DNA from: JBFWML01 sp050251635
GTDB taxonomy: Bacteria; Campylobacterota; Campylobacteria; Campylobacterales; SZUA-545
Direction of reading: 5' to 3'
NCBI GenBank assembly: GCA_050251635.1
Contig: JBFWML010000002.1
Span: forward strand, 1-64,000
DNA length: 64,000 nucleotides
The translations under genes were made by a program, and so were the position numbers. A model generated the notes under the pieces. The model did no database searches. It was not told where the DNA came from and saw only the letters and a list, made by a program, of their open reading frames with translations. Below, piece by piece: positions 7,320 to 15,959 of the stretch; the first letter of the stretch is position 1; each line of letters begins with the position of its first letter.

Positions 7320-8384
7320 ATGGTTGGCTATATAAAAATTTTTTTTGCTACCGTATCTGTAATTTCTATGGTATTTATCGTATTAAATTTTTTCATTGAT
7401 TCGAATAATTTCTTCGGCTCAAAAAACGATAAAATCGTGTCTGCAGCCGAAAATTTGCTTAATGGGCATCAAATAGGCGGTTTCTCAAATGTAGACGATC
7501 GTCTGTTCAATTTGCAGATAATAAAAAACTTGCCCGAACCTCCGTCAACAATTATAATCGGCTCTTCACGAACCATGATGATTAGAAAAAACATAGCTGC
7601 TCCGCAAACAACGTTTTTTAATCACTCTGTTTCTGCGGCGGCACTTGAAGACTACTTCGGAATTATTGGTGCCTACCTGGGGCACCACAATGAGCTTCCA
7701 AAAAGAATTATATTAGGAGTTGACCCCTGGGTTTTCAACAGCAACAATGAAGCAGAGCGATGGAAAACACTTAACGATTATTATAAATATTTCTGCAAGT
7801 TAGTAGACATTATTCAATGCAAAAGTGACAATATAATAACATATAAATTATCTCGACTAATGAGCTACGATTACGTGTTGAGAAATATTGAATATATATT
7901 GTTTGAAAACAACGAAAAGTTTTTATCAATCACAGCAGAAGCAGATTCGAGCGACATCATCAAAAGCCCGGACGGAAGCATTTACTATCCAGCAAAAATA
8001 ATTGATGTAGACAGAAGCACCGTTTCCAAAGAAGCGAAGAAATTCGCCAAAGGGAAGGTCTTTATGCTTGAAAATTTTGATTCATTAGAAAACACAGATG
8101 CATTTGAAAAATTCTTGTCCTACCTCGAAAAGCATGACGTAGAGGTCGTTTTCCTGCTCGTCCCCCTTCACCCGGTTTCATACTCAGAACTGTCCCGGAA
8201 TCCAAAGTACGCACAAATCACAAAAGCCGAAGAGTATCTAACCGGCCTTGCCCGCAAAAGAGACATTCAAATCATTGGCTCCTACAACCCGGCGCTCCTT
8301 GCATCCGATGAGGATTTTTTTGATGGTATGCACGCAAAAGAACGCCTCATCAACAGACTGCTCACAGGTGAGGCGCTTCAATGA
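7320..8384 (+). CDS. SGNH-like partner protein of MBOAT copy 2, AT-rich
   Basis: This 354-residue protein has an N-terminal membrane anchor (about residues 4-24, IKIFFATVSVISMVFIVLNF) and an extracytoplasmic domain. IIIGSSRTMM puts a candidate nucleophile at Ser82, and a C-terminal DGMH (Asp335, His338) gives the D-x-x-H of the SGNH triad. It is similar in plan to the SGNH protein after MBOAT copy 1 but not obviously alignable. The start at 7320 is preferred to 7266 because AGGAA sits just upstream and the anchor then begins at once. The gene is markedly AT-rich, with many TTA, ATA and AAA codons unlike its neighbours, which suggests recent acquisition. ATGA overlap with pglJ. Confidence 0.78.
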   Translation: MVGYIKIFFATVSVISMVFIVLNFFIDSNNFFGSKNDKIVSAAENLLNGHQIGGFSNVDDRLFNLQIIKNLPEPPSTIIIGSSRTMMIRKNIAAPQTTFFNHSVSAAALEDYFGIIGAYLGHHNELPKRIILGVDPWVFNSNNEAERWKTLNDYYKYFCKLVDIIQCKSDNIITYKLSRLMSYDYVLRNIEYILFENNEKFLSITAEADSSDIIKSPDGSIYYPAKIIDVDRSTVSKEAKKFAKGKVFMLENFDSLENTDAFEKFLSYLEKHDVEVVFLLVPLHPVSYSELSRNPKYAQITKAEEYLTGLARKRDIQIIGSYNPALLASDEDFFDGMHAKERLINRLLTGEALQ

Positions 8385-9541
8385 AGCAGATGGAAGCCGA
8401 AAGGGATAAGGCTGCCTTGGGGGTAATGCTCTACTCCCTCTCCGGCGGCGGAGCCGAACGGGTGGCCGCCCTGCTTTGCCGGGAACTGGCCGATCGCTTC
8501 GATATTACGCTGGTATTGATGAACGATCGCATCGACTACCCGCTACCCGCCAACCAAAAAATCCTCTATCTGGAACACTCGCAACCCGATGAAACGGGAC
8601 TCTTTAAGCTGCTCAAACTCCCGCTGCTGGCGTGGCGTTACGCCCGGTTGTGTAAACAACACGGTTTTACCGCCAGCCTTTCGCTGATGAACCGGCCCAA
8701 CCTGATCAATGCGCTCTCCAAAGGATTCGGCAATCCCGCCCGCGTAATCCTTTCCGAGCGGGCCATGCCTTCAAAGCAATACGGCTACGGCGATTCGCAG
8801 TCGGCGATTATGCGGTTTTTAATCCGCCGCCTCTATCCGCTGGCCGATCGCGTAACCGCCAACAGCCACGGCAACGCGCTCGATCTGACTCAAAACTTCG
8901 GCATCACGCAGCCCGTCTCCGTCATTCACAACCCCATTGATCTAGGCTCGATCGACGCGCAAAAAGACGAACCCGCCAATCTGCCGCCCCATCGCCCGCT
9001 CTTTGTCACCGTAGGGCGGCTGGACAGCGGCAAAAACCACGCATTGCTGATTCGCGCCTTTAAAACCGCCGCCCCCCAAACCGCCGCGCTCGTCATTCTG
9101 GGCACCGGACCGCTACAGCGCGATCTGCAAACACTGATCGATCGGCTGGGTCTGGCCGATCGGGTCTTTTTAAACGGGTTCGAACCCAACCCTTATAAAT
9201 ATCTCTCCAAGGCCGACGCCTTTTTGTTCGCCTCCCGCCACGAAGGATTCCCCAACGTATTGCTCGAAGCGCTGGCCTGCAATCTGCCCGTTATCTGCAC
9301 CGACTGCCCCAGCGGCCCGCGGGAGATTCTCGCCCCCGCAACCGAGCCAACCGGACACCTCAAATCCGGCTGGGAAGCCCAAGCATTCGGCGTGCTGGTG
9401 GCCGTTGATGACGAAGCCGCCTTTGCGGATGCGCTCAAAAATGCCCCATTGCAAAGCTACCGCGCCAAAGCCCGCAGCCGGGCCGCCGACTTTGACCTCC
9501 GCGCCGCCGCCGGACAATTCGCCAAAGAGCTATACGGGTAA
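8381..9541 (+). CDS. pglJ: PglJ-like GT4 glycosyltransferase (N-glycan assembly)
   Basis: In Campylobacter jejuni PglJ adds an alpha-1,4-GalNAc to the undecaprenyl-linked trisaccharide precursor stage of the N-glycan. This 386-residue protein follows that sequence from memory in several blocks: GGGAERVAALL near the N-terminus, LVLMNDRIDYPLP, LKLPLLAWRYARLCKQHG, NRPNLIN, VGRLDSGKNHALLIRAF and GFEPNPYKYLSKADAFLFAS. The C-terminal FASRHEGFPNVLLEALACNLPV is the GT4 E-x7-E region. It acts at the cytoplasmic face of the inner membrane. It overlaps the SGNH gene by four bases and precedes pglB, in keeping with a pgl locus. The exact sugar added in this organism is inferred. Confidence 0.87.
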   Translation: MKQMEAERDKAALGVMLYSLSGGGAERVAALLCRELADRFDITLVLMNDRIDYPLPANQKILYLEHSQPDETGLFKLLKLPLLAWRYARLCKQHGFTASLSLMNRPNLINALSKGFGNPARVILSERAMPSKQYGYGDSQSAIMRFLIRRLYPLADRVTANSHGNALDLTQNFGITQPVSVIHNPIDLGSIDAQKDEPANLPPHRPLFVTVGRLDSGKNHALLIRAFKTAAPQTAALVILGTGPLQRDLQTLIDRLGLADRVFLNGFEPNPYKYLSKADAFLFASRHEGFPNVLLEALACNLPVICTDCPSGPREILAPATEPTGHLKSGWEAQAFGVLVAVDDEAAFADALKNAPLQSYRAKARSRAADFDLRAAAGQFAKELYG

Positions 9542-9571
9542 AATCTCCAAAACTTACGTCAAGGGCACGGC

Positions 9572-11725
9572 ATGCAAAAACTCACCGAACTTTTCGCATT
9601 GCGCGAAGATCAGAGCAGCTACAAAACCGTTTTGTTGCTCATCCTGACCGCTTGGGTCTTCGGCATCGCGGCTCGGATGATCTGGATCTACCAGCACCAC
9701 GACATTCCCGAGTACCGCTGGCAGGATCAAATCATGATCAACACCAACGACGGCTACTACTGGGCCGAAGGGGCGCGCGACCGGCTGGAAAACCCCGCCG
9801 TTACCGACGAACTCAGCCCCGTCAGCCGCGCCGTGCCCGTTATCACCGCCGTTATTGCCAAGCTGCTGCCCTTTGTCTCCCTTGAAACCCTCATCTTGTA
9901 TCTGCCCGCCGTGCTGGGCAGCCTGATTGTGGTGCCCATTATCCTCATCGGCCGCGCCCTAAACCACACGGGGGCCGGTTTTGCGGCCTCGCTGATCGCC
10001 GTCATTGCCTGGAGCTACTACAACCGCACCATGGTCGGCTACTACGACGACGATATGCTGGTCATTGTTTTGCCCATGCTGGTTTTGTGGTCGCTCATTT
10101 GGGGTGTGCGCCAGCACGAAAACCGCTACCTTATCGCCGTGCTGGCCGCCACGCTTCTTAGCCACTGGTACTATCCGGGCAGCTACTCGCTCCACTTCGC
10201 CATGAGCGCCATGCTGCTTTTGTACACGCTGGCCTTCCACCGCAATGTTTTGTTTAACTATAAGCTGCTGGGCTTTTCGCTGATCGCCTTTGCCTACACG
10301 GCGCTGTGGATCAAGCTGGGTGTGGCGCTGATCGCTCTGGCGGTTTTTATGATCCTCAAAGAAAAGGCCGATCGTTTTACCTTTGTTTTTCTGGCGATCG
10401 CGGCGGGCTTTGTGCTGCTCACCGGGGGTTTTAACCCCATTTTGGGCCAGCTGGACAGCTACGTTTTCCGCCAGGCGGTCGCCGCCGAGCTGCCCAATCT
10501 GCAGTTTTTTAACGTCGTTCAGACCGTGCGCGAAGCAGGAGCCATCCCCTTTGATGTCTTTAGCGGGCGCATCAGCGGCCACTGGGCGATCTTTTTGGCC
10601 GCCTGCGCGGGCACGGCCATGATGATGCTGCGCCACCGCGTCATGCTGCTGGCTTTGCCCTTTGCGGGGCTGGGGTTTTTGGCCTACGGTATACCGGGGC
10701 TGATTCCGCCTGCCGGGCTTCGCTTTACCATTTACGCCGTGCCGGTGCTGGCGCTGGGTTTTGGGTATCTGGCCTTCTGGATCGGCGAACGGCTCAGCGA
10801 TCGGCGGCTGCAGCTGGGTGTTGCCGCGCTTTTAACCGCGCTGGCGCTGCTGCCCAATATCACCCATATTATCGACTACCGCGTGCCCACCGTTTTTAAC
10901 AGCCACGAAGTCGCCGCGCTGGACAACCTGAAAAGCCGCATCGACCCCCGCAAAGATTACGCCATCAGCTGGTGGGACTACGGCTACCCCATCCGTTACT
11001 ACAGCTATGCCAAAACCCTGGCCGACGGCGGCAAACACCGCGGAGAGGACAACTTCGCCCCCAGCTTTATCCTCAGCACACCCAGTCAGCTGGCCGCCGC
11101 GCGGATGGCAAGGCTTAGCGTCGAATACACCGAACGTCAGTTTGCCCAGCGGTGGCGGCACCCCCTGTTGGCTCAAATGATGGCCGATCACCGCACGGGC
11201 GATCCCGCCACCTTTTTAAACGCCCTTGGGCAGCCGCAGTTTGATCTGCCCGAAAAAACCCGCGACGTCTATATCGTGCTGCCCTACCGCATGGCCGATA
11301 TCTTCTCCACCGTCATGCTCTTTTCCAGTCTGGATCTTGCCAGCGGCCGCCAGTACCCCACACCCTTTTTCGCCCATGTGCGCGGCTATCAGGAGAGCAA
11401 CGAAGCCATTATCATGGGCAACGGCATGCTCATCCACAAACAGCGCGGCCTGCTGCAGATGGGCAAGCAGCAGATCCCCATCCGCCACTTTGTCACCACC
11501 GGCTATGACGCGCAGGGCAAACACCTGCTGCGCAGTCAAACGCTCAACCAAAACGGCCCGCTCTCGGTGATCTTCTTTGCCCACTTGGGCAGCTTCTGGA
11601 TTGTGGACGATACGGCGCTGCGCTCGCCCTTTGTGCAGCTCTTTGCGCTGGAAAGCTTCGATCCCAACCTGTTCGAACCGGCGGTGATGACCCCGATGAT
11701 GAAAATCTTCAAGCTCAAACTCTAA
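9572..11725 (+). CDS. pglB: PglB, STT3-type oligosaccharyltransferase
   Basis: PglB transfers the complete glycan from undecaprenyl diphosphate to asparagine in D/E-x-N-x-S/T sequons of periplasmic proteins. The 717-residue protein has the STT3 plan: an N-terminal multi-pass domain with the first-loop acidic motif TNDGYYWAEGARD, the DxD-like SYYNRTMVGYYDDDM, and a C-terminal periplasmic domain with the hallmark WWDYGYP (Trp467-Trp468-Asp469) followed by DGGKHRGEDNF, which closely resembles C. jejuni PglB. An RBS is not obvious, but the ATG at 9572 gives a family-like N-terminus. The stop codon directly abuts the asparagine-synthetase-like gene, and flanking pglJ and pglA homologues support the function. 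Confidence 0.95.
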   Translation: MQKLTELFALREDQSSYKTVLLLILTAWVFGIAARMIWIYQHHDIPEYRWQDQIMINTNDGYYWAEGARDRLENPAVTDELSPVSRAVPVITAVIAKLLPFVSLETLILYLPAVLGSLIVVPIILIGRALNHTGAGFAASLIAVIAWSYYNRTMVGYYDDDMLVIVLPMLVLWSLIWGVRQHENRYLIAVLAATLLSHWYYPGSYSLHFAMSAMLLLYTLAFHRNVLFNYKLLGFSLIAFAYTALWIKLGVALIALAVFMILKEKADRFTFVFLAIAAGFVLLTGGFNPILGQLDSYVFRQAVAAELPNLQFFNVVQTVREAGAIPFDVFSGRISGHWAIFLAACAGTAMMMLRHRVMLLALPFAGLGFLAYGIPGLIPPAGLRFTIYAVPVLALGFGYLAFWIGERLSDRRLQLGVAALLTALALLPNITHIIDYRVPTVFNSHEVAALDNLKSRIDPRKDYAISWWDYGYPIRYYSYAKTLADGGKHRGEDNFAPSFILSTPSQLAAARMARLSVEYTERQFAQRWRHPLLAQMMADHRTGDPATFLNALGQPQFDLPEKTRDVYIVLPYRMADIFSTVMLFSSLDLASGRQYPTPFFAHVRGYQESNEAIIMGNGMLIHKQRGLLQMGKQQIPIRHFVTTGYDAQGKHLLRSQTLNQNGPLSVIFFAHLGSFWIVDDTALRSPFVQLFALESFDPNLFEPAVMTPMMKIFKLKL

Positions 11726-13525
11726 ATGTGCGGCATTGCGGGGTTTACGGGCGCGCCCAGCCCCGATCGGGCCAAGGCGCTGCTAAGCGCGCTGGCCCAT
11801 CGCGGACCGGACGACCGGGGCATATTGACGCTGCCGGGGCTAACGCTGCTGCACACCCGCCTAAGCATCCAAGACCTAGCGGCGGGTCATCAACCCATGC
11901 AGCGCGGCCCGCTTGGCATTGTTTTTAACGGCGAAATCTACAACCATCAGGCGCTGCGCGAATCCGTCAAAGCCGGCTTTAAAACCCGGAGCGATACCGA
12001 AACCCTGCTGGCTCTCTATGAAAAAGAGGGCGAAGCGATGCTCTCAAAGCTGGACGGAATGTTCGCCTTCGCCCTGCACGACGCGCGGGATAACACGCTG
12101 TTTTTGGCCCGCGACCGCTACGGCAAAAAGCCGCTTTATTATTCGTTTCAAAACGGTTTTGCCTTCGCCAGCGAAATCGGCGCGCTGTCCCGAAGCGATC
12201 GTTTCGGTGTTAACCACAACGCGATCGAGGCGTTTTTACGTTTTGGGTTTATCCCCTTCGAACACACCGCCTACGAAAATATTTTCGAGCTGCCCGCGGG
12301 CAGTTTTCTGCGGCTGAGCCTCACCGACGGAACGCATCAAGTGCGCCGCTGGTTCGATCCCGCGCCCCTTTACGCCCCCAAAAACCTGAGCGATCAGGAG
12401 GCGATCGAAGCGGTCGAAGCGGCGCTGAAAAACAGCGTTAAAAGCCGCCTTGAAGCCAGCGATGTCGAGGTGGGCGCGTTTTTGAGCGGCGGCATCGACA
12501 GTTCGCTGGTCAGTTACTACGCGGCGCTGGAAAAACCGGGGCTAAAAACCTTTACCGTCAGCTTCGCTGGACAATACGACGAAGCGCCGCTGGCCGCGCA
12601 AACCGCTTTGGCCATCGGCAGCGACCACCACGAAATCCGCATCGAAACCCACCTAAAAAACGACATCGACCGCATCCTTTCCGGCTACGGCGAACCCTTC
12701 TTCGACAGCTCCGCCGTGCCTAGCTGGTACGTCGCCCGCGAAGCGCGCAAATCGGTCAAAGTCGTTTTAAACGGCGACGGGGCCGACGAACTGTTTGCGG
12801 GTTACCGCCGTTATGTGCCGGAAGCGGGCGGCTGGTATGGGTTGGCCAAACCCCTTTCGCCGCTGGCGAAGCTGCTCCCCGCGCCGCGCGAAAAAATGGG
12901 GCTTTACAACTGGCTTTTCCGCCTGATCGAGAGCGCGGGCGAAAGCGATCCGCTGGCATTCTGGCTGAAAACCCGCACCGATATTGGCGAAGGGGTGTTC
13001 GACTGGAAACAAAATCCTCTCTTCGATCAAACCCGAGCCTTTTTGCAAAAACTCTCCAGCCCCTCGCCCCTTTCGCGGGCGTTATTGGCCGATCAGGGAT
13101 TGTTGCTCGCGGGCGATCTGCTGGTCAAAATGGATATCGCCACCATGGCCCACGCCCTTGAAGGGCGCAGCCCCTTTTTAAGCCGCGAACTTTCCCTGCT
13201 GGCTCCGCAACTGCCCGATCACCACAAAATCCGGGGCCGTCAAACCAAATGGATTTTGCGCGAACTGGCCCGCAAACGTCTTGGCCCCGACGTGGCCGAC
13301 GCCCCCAAACGGGGGTTTGAGGTGCCGCTCAAAAACTGGATCGAAACCGATCTGCAGGAACCCGTTTTCGATCGCCTGCAAAAACCGAACGCTTTGTGGA
13401 AAAACTACCTGAGCGAAGCGATCGTGAAAAAGGTGCTGGAAAACAAAACCCCCATCGGAGCGGAAAAACGGGCAAGGCTTTTATGGACGCTCTTTTGTCT
13501 GGAAACCTGGCATGAAAACCGATAA
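11726..13525 (+). CDS. asnB: Glutamine-dependent asparagine-synthetase-like amidotransferase
   Basis: This is a 599-residue class II glutamine amidotransferase fused to an ATP-pyrophosphatase synthetase domain. Cys2 of MCGIAGF is the N-terminal nucleophile; AHRGPDDRG and FNGEIYNH belong to the glutaminase domain; LSGGIDSSLVSYY (about residues 252-264) is the PP-loop of the synthetase domain. Such proteins either make asparagine or amidate carboxyl groups on sugars (WbpS-like). Position between pglB (zero-base gap) and the pglA-like gene (14-base overlap) favours a role in glycan modification, for example amidation of a uronic acid, but a plain AsnB cannot be excluded. Confidence 0.88.
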   Translation: MCGIAGFTGAPSPDRAKALLSALAHRGPDDRGILTLPGLTLLHTRLSIQDLAAGHQPMQRGPLGIVFNGEIYNHQALRESVKAGFKTRSDTETLLALYEKEGEAMLSKLDGMFAFALHDARDNTLFLARDRYGKKPLYYSFQNGFAFASEIGALSRSDRFGVNHNAIEAFLRFGFIPFEHTAYENIFELPAGSFLRLSLTDGTHQVRRWFDPAPLYAPKNLSDQEAIEAVEAALKNSVKSRLEASDVEVGAFLSGGIDSSLVSYYAALEKPGLKTFTVSFAGQYDEAPLAAQTALAIGSDHHEIRIETHLKNDIDRILSGYGEPFFDSSAVPSWYVAREARKSVKVVLNGDGADELFAGYRRYVPEAGGWYGLAKPLSPLAKLLPAPREKMGLYNWLFRLIESAGESDPLAFWLKTRTDIGEGVFDWKQNPLFDQTRAFLQKLSSPSPLSRALLADQGLLLAGDLLVKMDIATMAHALEGRSPFLSRELSLLAPQLPDHHKIRGRQTKWILRELARKRLGPDVADAPKRGFEVPLKNWIETDLQEPVFDRLQKPNALWKNYLSEAIVKKVLENKTPIGAEKRARLLWTLFCLETWHENR

Positions 13526-14636
13526 AACGATTGTTTTTTTGAGCCACTTCGACGGCAATCTCTATCTTTTCCGCCTGCCCGTAATGGAGGCCTTGGCCCG
13601 CAAGGGGTGGCGCGTGATCGCCCTCTGCCCCGCCGGAGAGTACAGCGATCGTTTCGCCGCCCATGGCATCGAACAGATTAGCTACACGGTCGATCGCGCC
13701 GGGCTTAATCCGCTTAAAGAACTCAAAACCCTTTGGGCCATCCGCAACCTTCTTAAAAATATCCGGCCCGATATTCTGCACACCTTCACCGTTAAACCCA
13801 ACCTCTACGGCACGATCGCAGGGCGGCTGGCGGGGGTCAAAACTGTGGTGATCACCGTCACGGGGCTGGGGTCGTTTTTTATCGATCGCACCCCCAAGGC
13901 ACGTCTGATCCGCGCCGTTATTCTCGCCGGATACCGCCTGATCACGCCGCTGGCGAGCCGCGTGTTGTTTCAAAACGAAGACGATCGCGCCCTATTTGTC
14001 CGCAAAAAAATCGTCCCCGAAAACAAAACGGTGTTGATCGGCAGCTCCGGCATCGACACAAGACTGTGGCAACCGGCGCAAAAACCCGCCGGGCCGGTGA
14101 CGGTGCTGTTTGTGGGGCGGCTGCTGGTTCACAAAGGGGTGCCCGAACTGATGATCGCGGCCAAAAACCTCAAGGCCCGCCACGGCGAAAACCTGCGGTT
14201 TATTCTGGTGGGCGACCCGGATTGCGGCAACCCCTCCAGCATCGACGCGGCAACGCTGCAAAACTGGAAAAACGAACGCCTCGCCGACTTTCCCGGCTGG
14301 CAAACCGATCCGCGTCCGTGGTACGAAGGAGCCGATATTTTCGTGCTGCCCAGCCACCGCGAAGGGTTGCCCCGCACCGTGCTTGAAGCGATGGCGATGG
14401 GTCTACCCGTGGTCACAACCGACGCCCCCGGCTGCCGCGACACGATCGAAAACGGCGTCAGCGGCCTGTTATTCCCCGTCGGCGACGCGGCGGCTTTGGA
14501 AAATGCGCTTGAAACCCTGATTGCAAACGAAACGCTGCGCCGTCAAATGGGTGAAGCCGCCAGAGCGCGGGCCGCGCGGCTTTTTGATGTCTGCGCCGTG
14601 GTTGAGCGCTACCTCCAATTGTACGATAGGGTATAG
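13512..14636 (+). CDS. pglA: PglA-like GT4 glycosyltransferase (N-glycan assembly)
   Basis: In C. jejuni PglA adds the first GalNAc to undecaprenyl-PP-diNAcBac. This 374-residue protein resembles it throughout: FLSHFDGNLYLFRLPVMEAL at the N-terminus, DRAGLNPLKELKTLW, TGLGSFFIDRTPKA, FVLPSHREGLPRTVLEAMA and a C-terminal YLQLYDRV that matches PglA's YLKLYDRV. It acts on the cytoplasmic side of the inner membrane before flipping. It is the last gene of the glycosylation run. The sugar specificity in this organism is inferred from resemblance. No homologue of pglC, pglD, pglE, pglF or the flippase pglK occurs in the window, so they must lie elsewhere. Confidence 0.85.
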   Translation: MKTDKTIVFLSHFDGNLYLFRLPVMEALARKGWRVIALCPAGEYSDRFAAHGIEQISYTVDRAGLNPLKELKTLWAIRNLLKNIRPDILHTFTVKPNLYGTIAGRLAGVKTVVITVTGLGSFFIDRTPKARLIRAVILAGYRLITPLASRVLFQNEDDRALFVRKKIVPENKTVLIGSSGIDTRLWQPAQKPAGPVTVLFVGRLLVHKGVPELMIAAKNLKARHGENLRFILVGDPDCGNPSSIDAATLQNWKNERLADFPGWQTDPRPWYEGADIFVLPSHREGLPRTVLEAMAMGLPVVTTDAPGCRDTIENGVSGLLFPVGDAAALENALETLIANETLRRQMGEAARARAARLFDVCAVVERYLQLYDRV

Positions 14637-14643
14637 TTTCACC

Positions 14644-15216
14644 ATGAAAACGCTGATCGGTATGACGTTTCTGGCTGTGACGCTCTGGGCCCACCCCCAT
14701 GTTTTTGTCGACGCCAAGCTGCGCATCTTCACCGGCGCAAACGGGGTTGAAAAGATTGCCGTCACCTGGGTGATGGACGAGATGACCAGCCAGCTTTTTT
14801 TGATGGATTTCGACGCCAACGCAAACGGCAAGCTCGAACCCGACGAAGTGGCCTTTATGAAGCAGGAAAGCTTTAACCACCTCATCGACTACAACTACTT
14901 TTTGCGTCTCTTTATCGACGGCCGCGAAGCGCCCCTGAATGTCCAAGCGCAAAACTTCACCCCCGCGATCGAAAATCACCGCTTGGTTTACCGCTTCGAG
15001 CTTCCCCGCCAAACCCCCCTTAAGCCGGGACAGAAAATGCGCATTCAGGTGGCCGATGAAGAGGGCTATATGGCCATGACGCTGAAAAAAAGCGATGTCG
15101 CCTTTGAGGGAGCGGCGCAGCCGGACTTTAGCGTTAAGCAGATCGATCACGAATTTTATTACGCCTGGGTGGTGGACTTTGCCCGCTCGGCCAACCAAAA
15201 ACTGGCGGCGCGGTGA
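14644..15216 (+). CDS. DUF1007-family exported protein with an EF-hand-like loop
   Basis: This is a 190-residue exported protein: MKTLIGMTFLAVTLWAHPH is a typical signal peptide with cleavage after the Ala-X-Ala-like end, followed by the family's conserved HPHVFVDAKL. DUF1007 proteins usually accompany NicO-type nickel/cobalt transporters, as here, and probably present or sense metal in the periplasm. Residues 57-68 (DANANGKLEPDE) fit the 12-residue calcium-binding EF-hand loop, with D57, N59, N61, G62, L64 and E68 in the canonical places. The start at 14644 is supported by the signal peptide; the frame is open upstream inside pglA. The stop overlaps the transporter as GTGA. Confidence 0.82.
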   Translation: MKTLIGMTFLAVTLWAHPHVFVDAKLRIFTGANGVEKIAVTWVMDEMTSQLFLMDFDANANGKLEPDEVAFMKQESFNHLIDYNYFLRLFIDGREAPLNVQAQNFTPAIENHRLVYRFELPRQTPLKPGQKMRIQVADEEGYMAMTLKKSDVAFEGAAQPDFSVKQIDHEFYYAWVVDFARSANQKLAAR

Positions 15217-15959
15217 GCGAACTCTACACCGCCCTTTTGGGCTCGATCATCTCATGGCAACAGGCGCTTAACGCCCAGCTGGCTACGCTGTTTCGCTCGC
15301 TGGAATCGGGCGGATTCGCCGCGGCGGCTACGTTGCTGGGCGTTGCCTTTGTGTACGGTCTGGTTCACGCCGCCGGGCCGGGGCACGGCAAAGCGCTGGT
15401 GGGCGGCTATTTTCTGGCCCACGGAGGCGACTGGAAACGGGCGCTAAAAGTCAGCTACCTCATTGCCCTCACCCATGCGGTGAGCGCGCTGATTATTACC
15501 GGGGTGATCTACTTTCTGATCGACGGCATCTTTCGCCGCACCTTCCGCCAGACGGAGCTTTTTTTATACAACGTTTCGGGCACGCTGATTGTGCTGATCG
15601 GGCTTTATCTTTTTTATGAGTTTTTTAAAAACCGCCGCATCAAAGAGCGGCCCGAAAACCCCGGCAACAAAAGTCCGTGGGTGCTGGCCCTTTCGGTGGG
15701 CATCGTTCCCTGCCCCGGCGTGATGACGGTGCTTTTGTTTTCGTTGATGCTGGGTCATCCGGCCTTGGGGGTTTTTGCGGCGGTTTTAATGAGCGTGGGA
15801 ATGGGGTTAACGATCTTTGTCGCCGGGGTGGCCAGCTTGGGTCTGCGCGGCGGTTCGGTGCGGCTGCATCCCGCCGCCGCAACCGCCCTGGGCCTCATCG
15901 GCCCCGCGCTGGTGGTTACGCTGGGTGCGGTGCTTCTGCTGGCAAACCGAGCCCACTGA
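15213..15959 (+). CDS. NicO-family nickel/cobalt transporter
   Basis: This 248-residue inner-membrane protein has the family motif HAAGPGHGKALVGGYFLA near residues 49-66, further transmembrane segments, and the second motif VPCPGVMTVLLFSLMLG. NicO/RcnA-type proteins move Ni2+ or Co2+. There is no long histidine-rich loop as in E. coli RcnA, and the DUF1007 partner upstream is typical of uptake-associated members, so import for hydrogenase or urease is a reasonable but unproven reading. The GTG start at 15213 overlaps the upstream stop. The 3' end overlaps the convergent nnr gene by 44 bases. Confidence 0.85.
   Translation: MSELYTALLGSIISWQQALNAQLATLFRSLESGGFAAAATLLGVAFVYGLVHAAGPGHGKALVGGYFLAHGGDWKRALKVSYLIALTHAVSALIITGVIYFLIDGIFRRTFRQTELFLYNVSGTLIVLIGLYLFYEFFKNRRIKERPENPGNKSPWVLALSVGIVPCPGVMTVLLFSLMLGHPALGVFAAVLMSVGMGLTIFVAGVASLGLRGGSVRLHPAAATALGLIGPALVVTLGAVLLLANRAH

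Noticed and set aside
9959..10636. 225-codon frame antisense to pglB
   Set aside because: It is rich in Gln, His and Arg as expected for the complement of a membrane-protein gene and has no family features.
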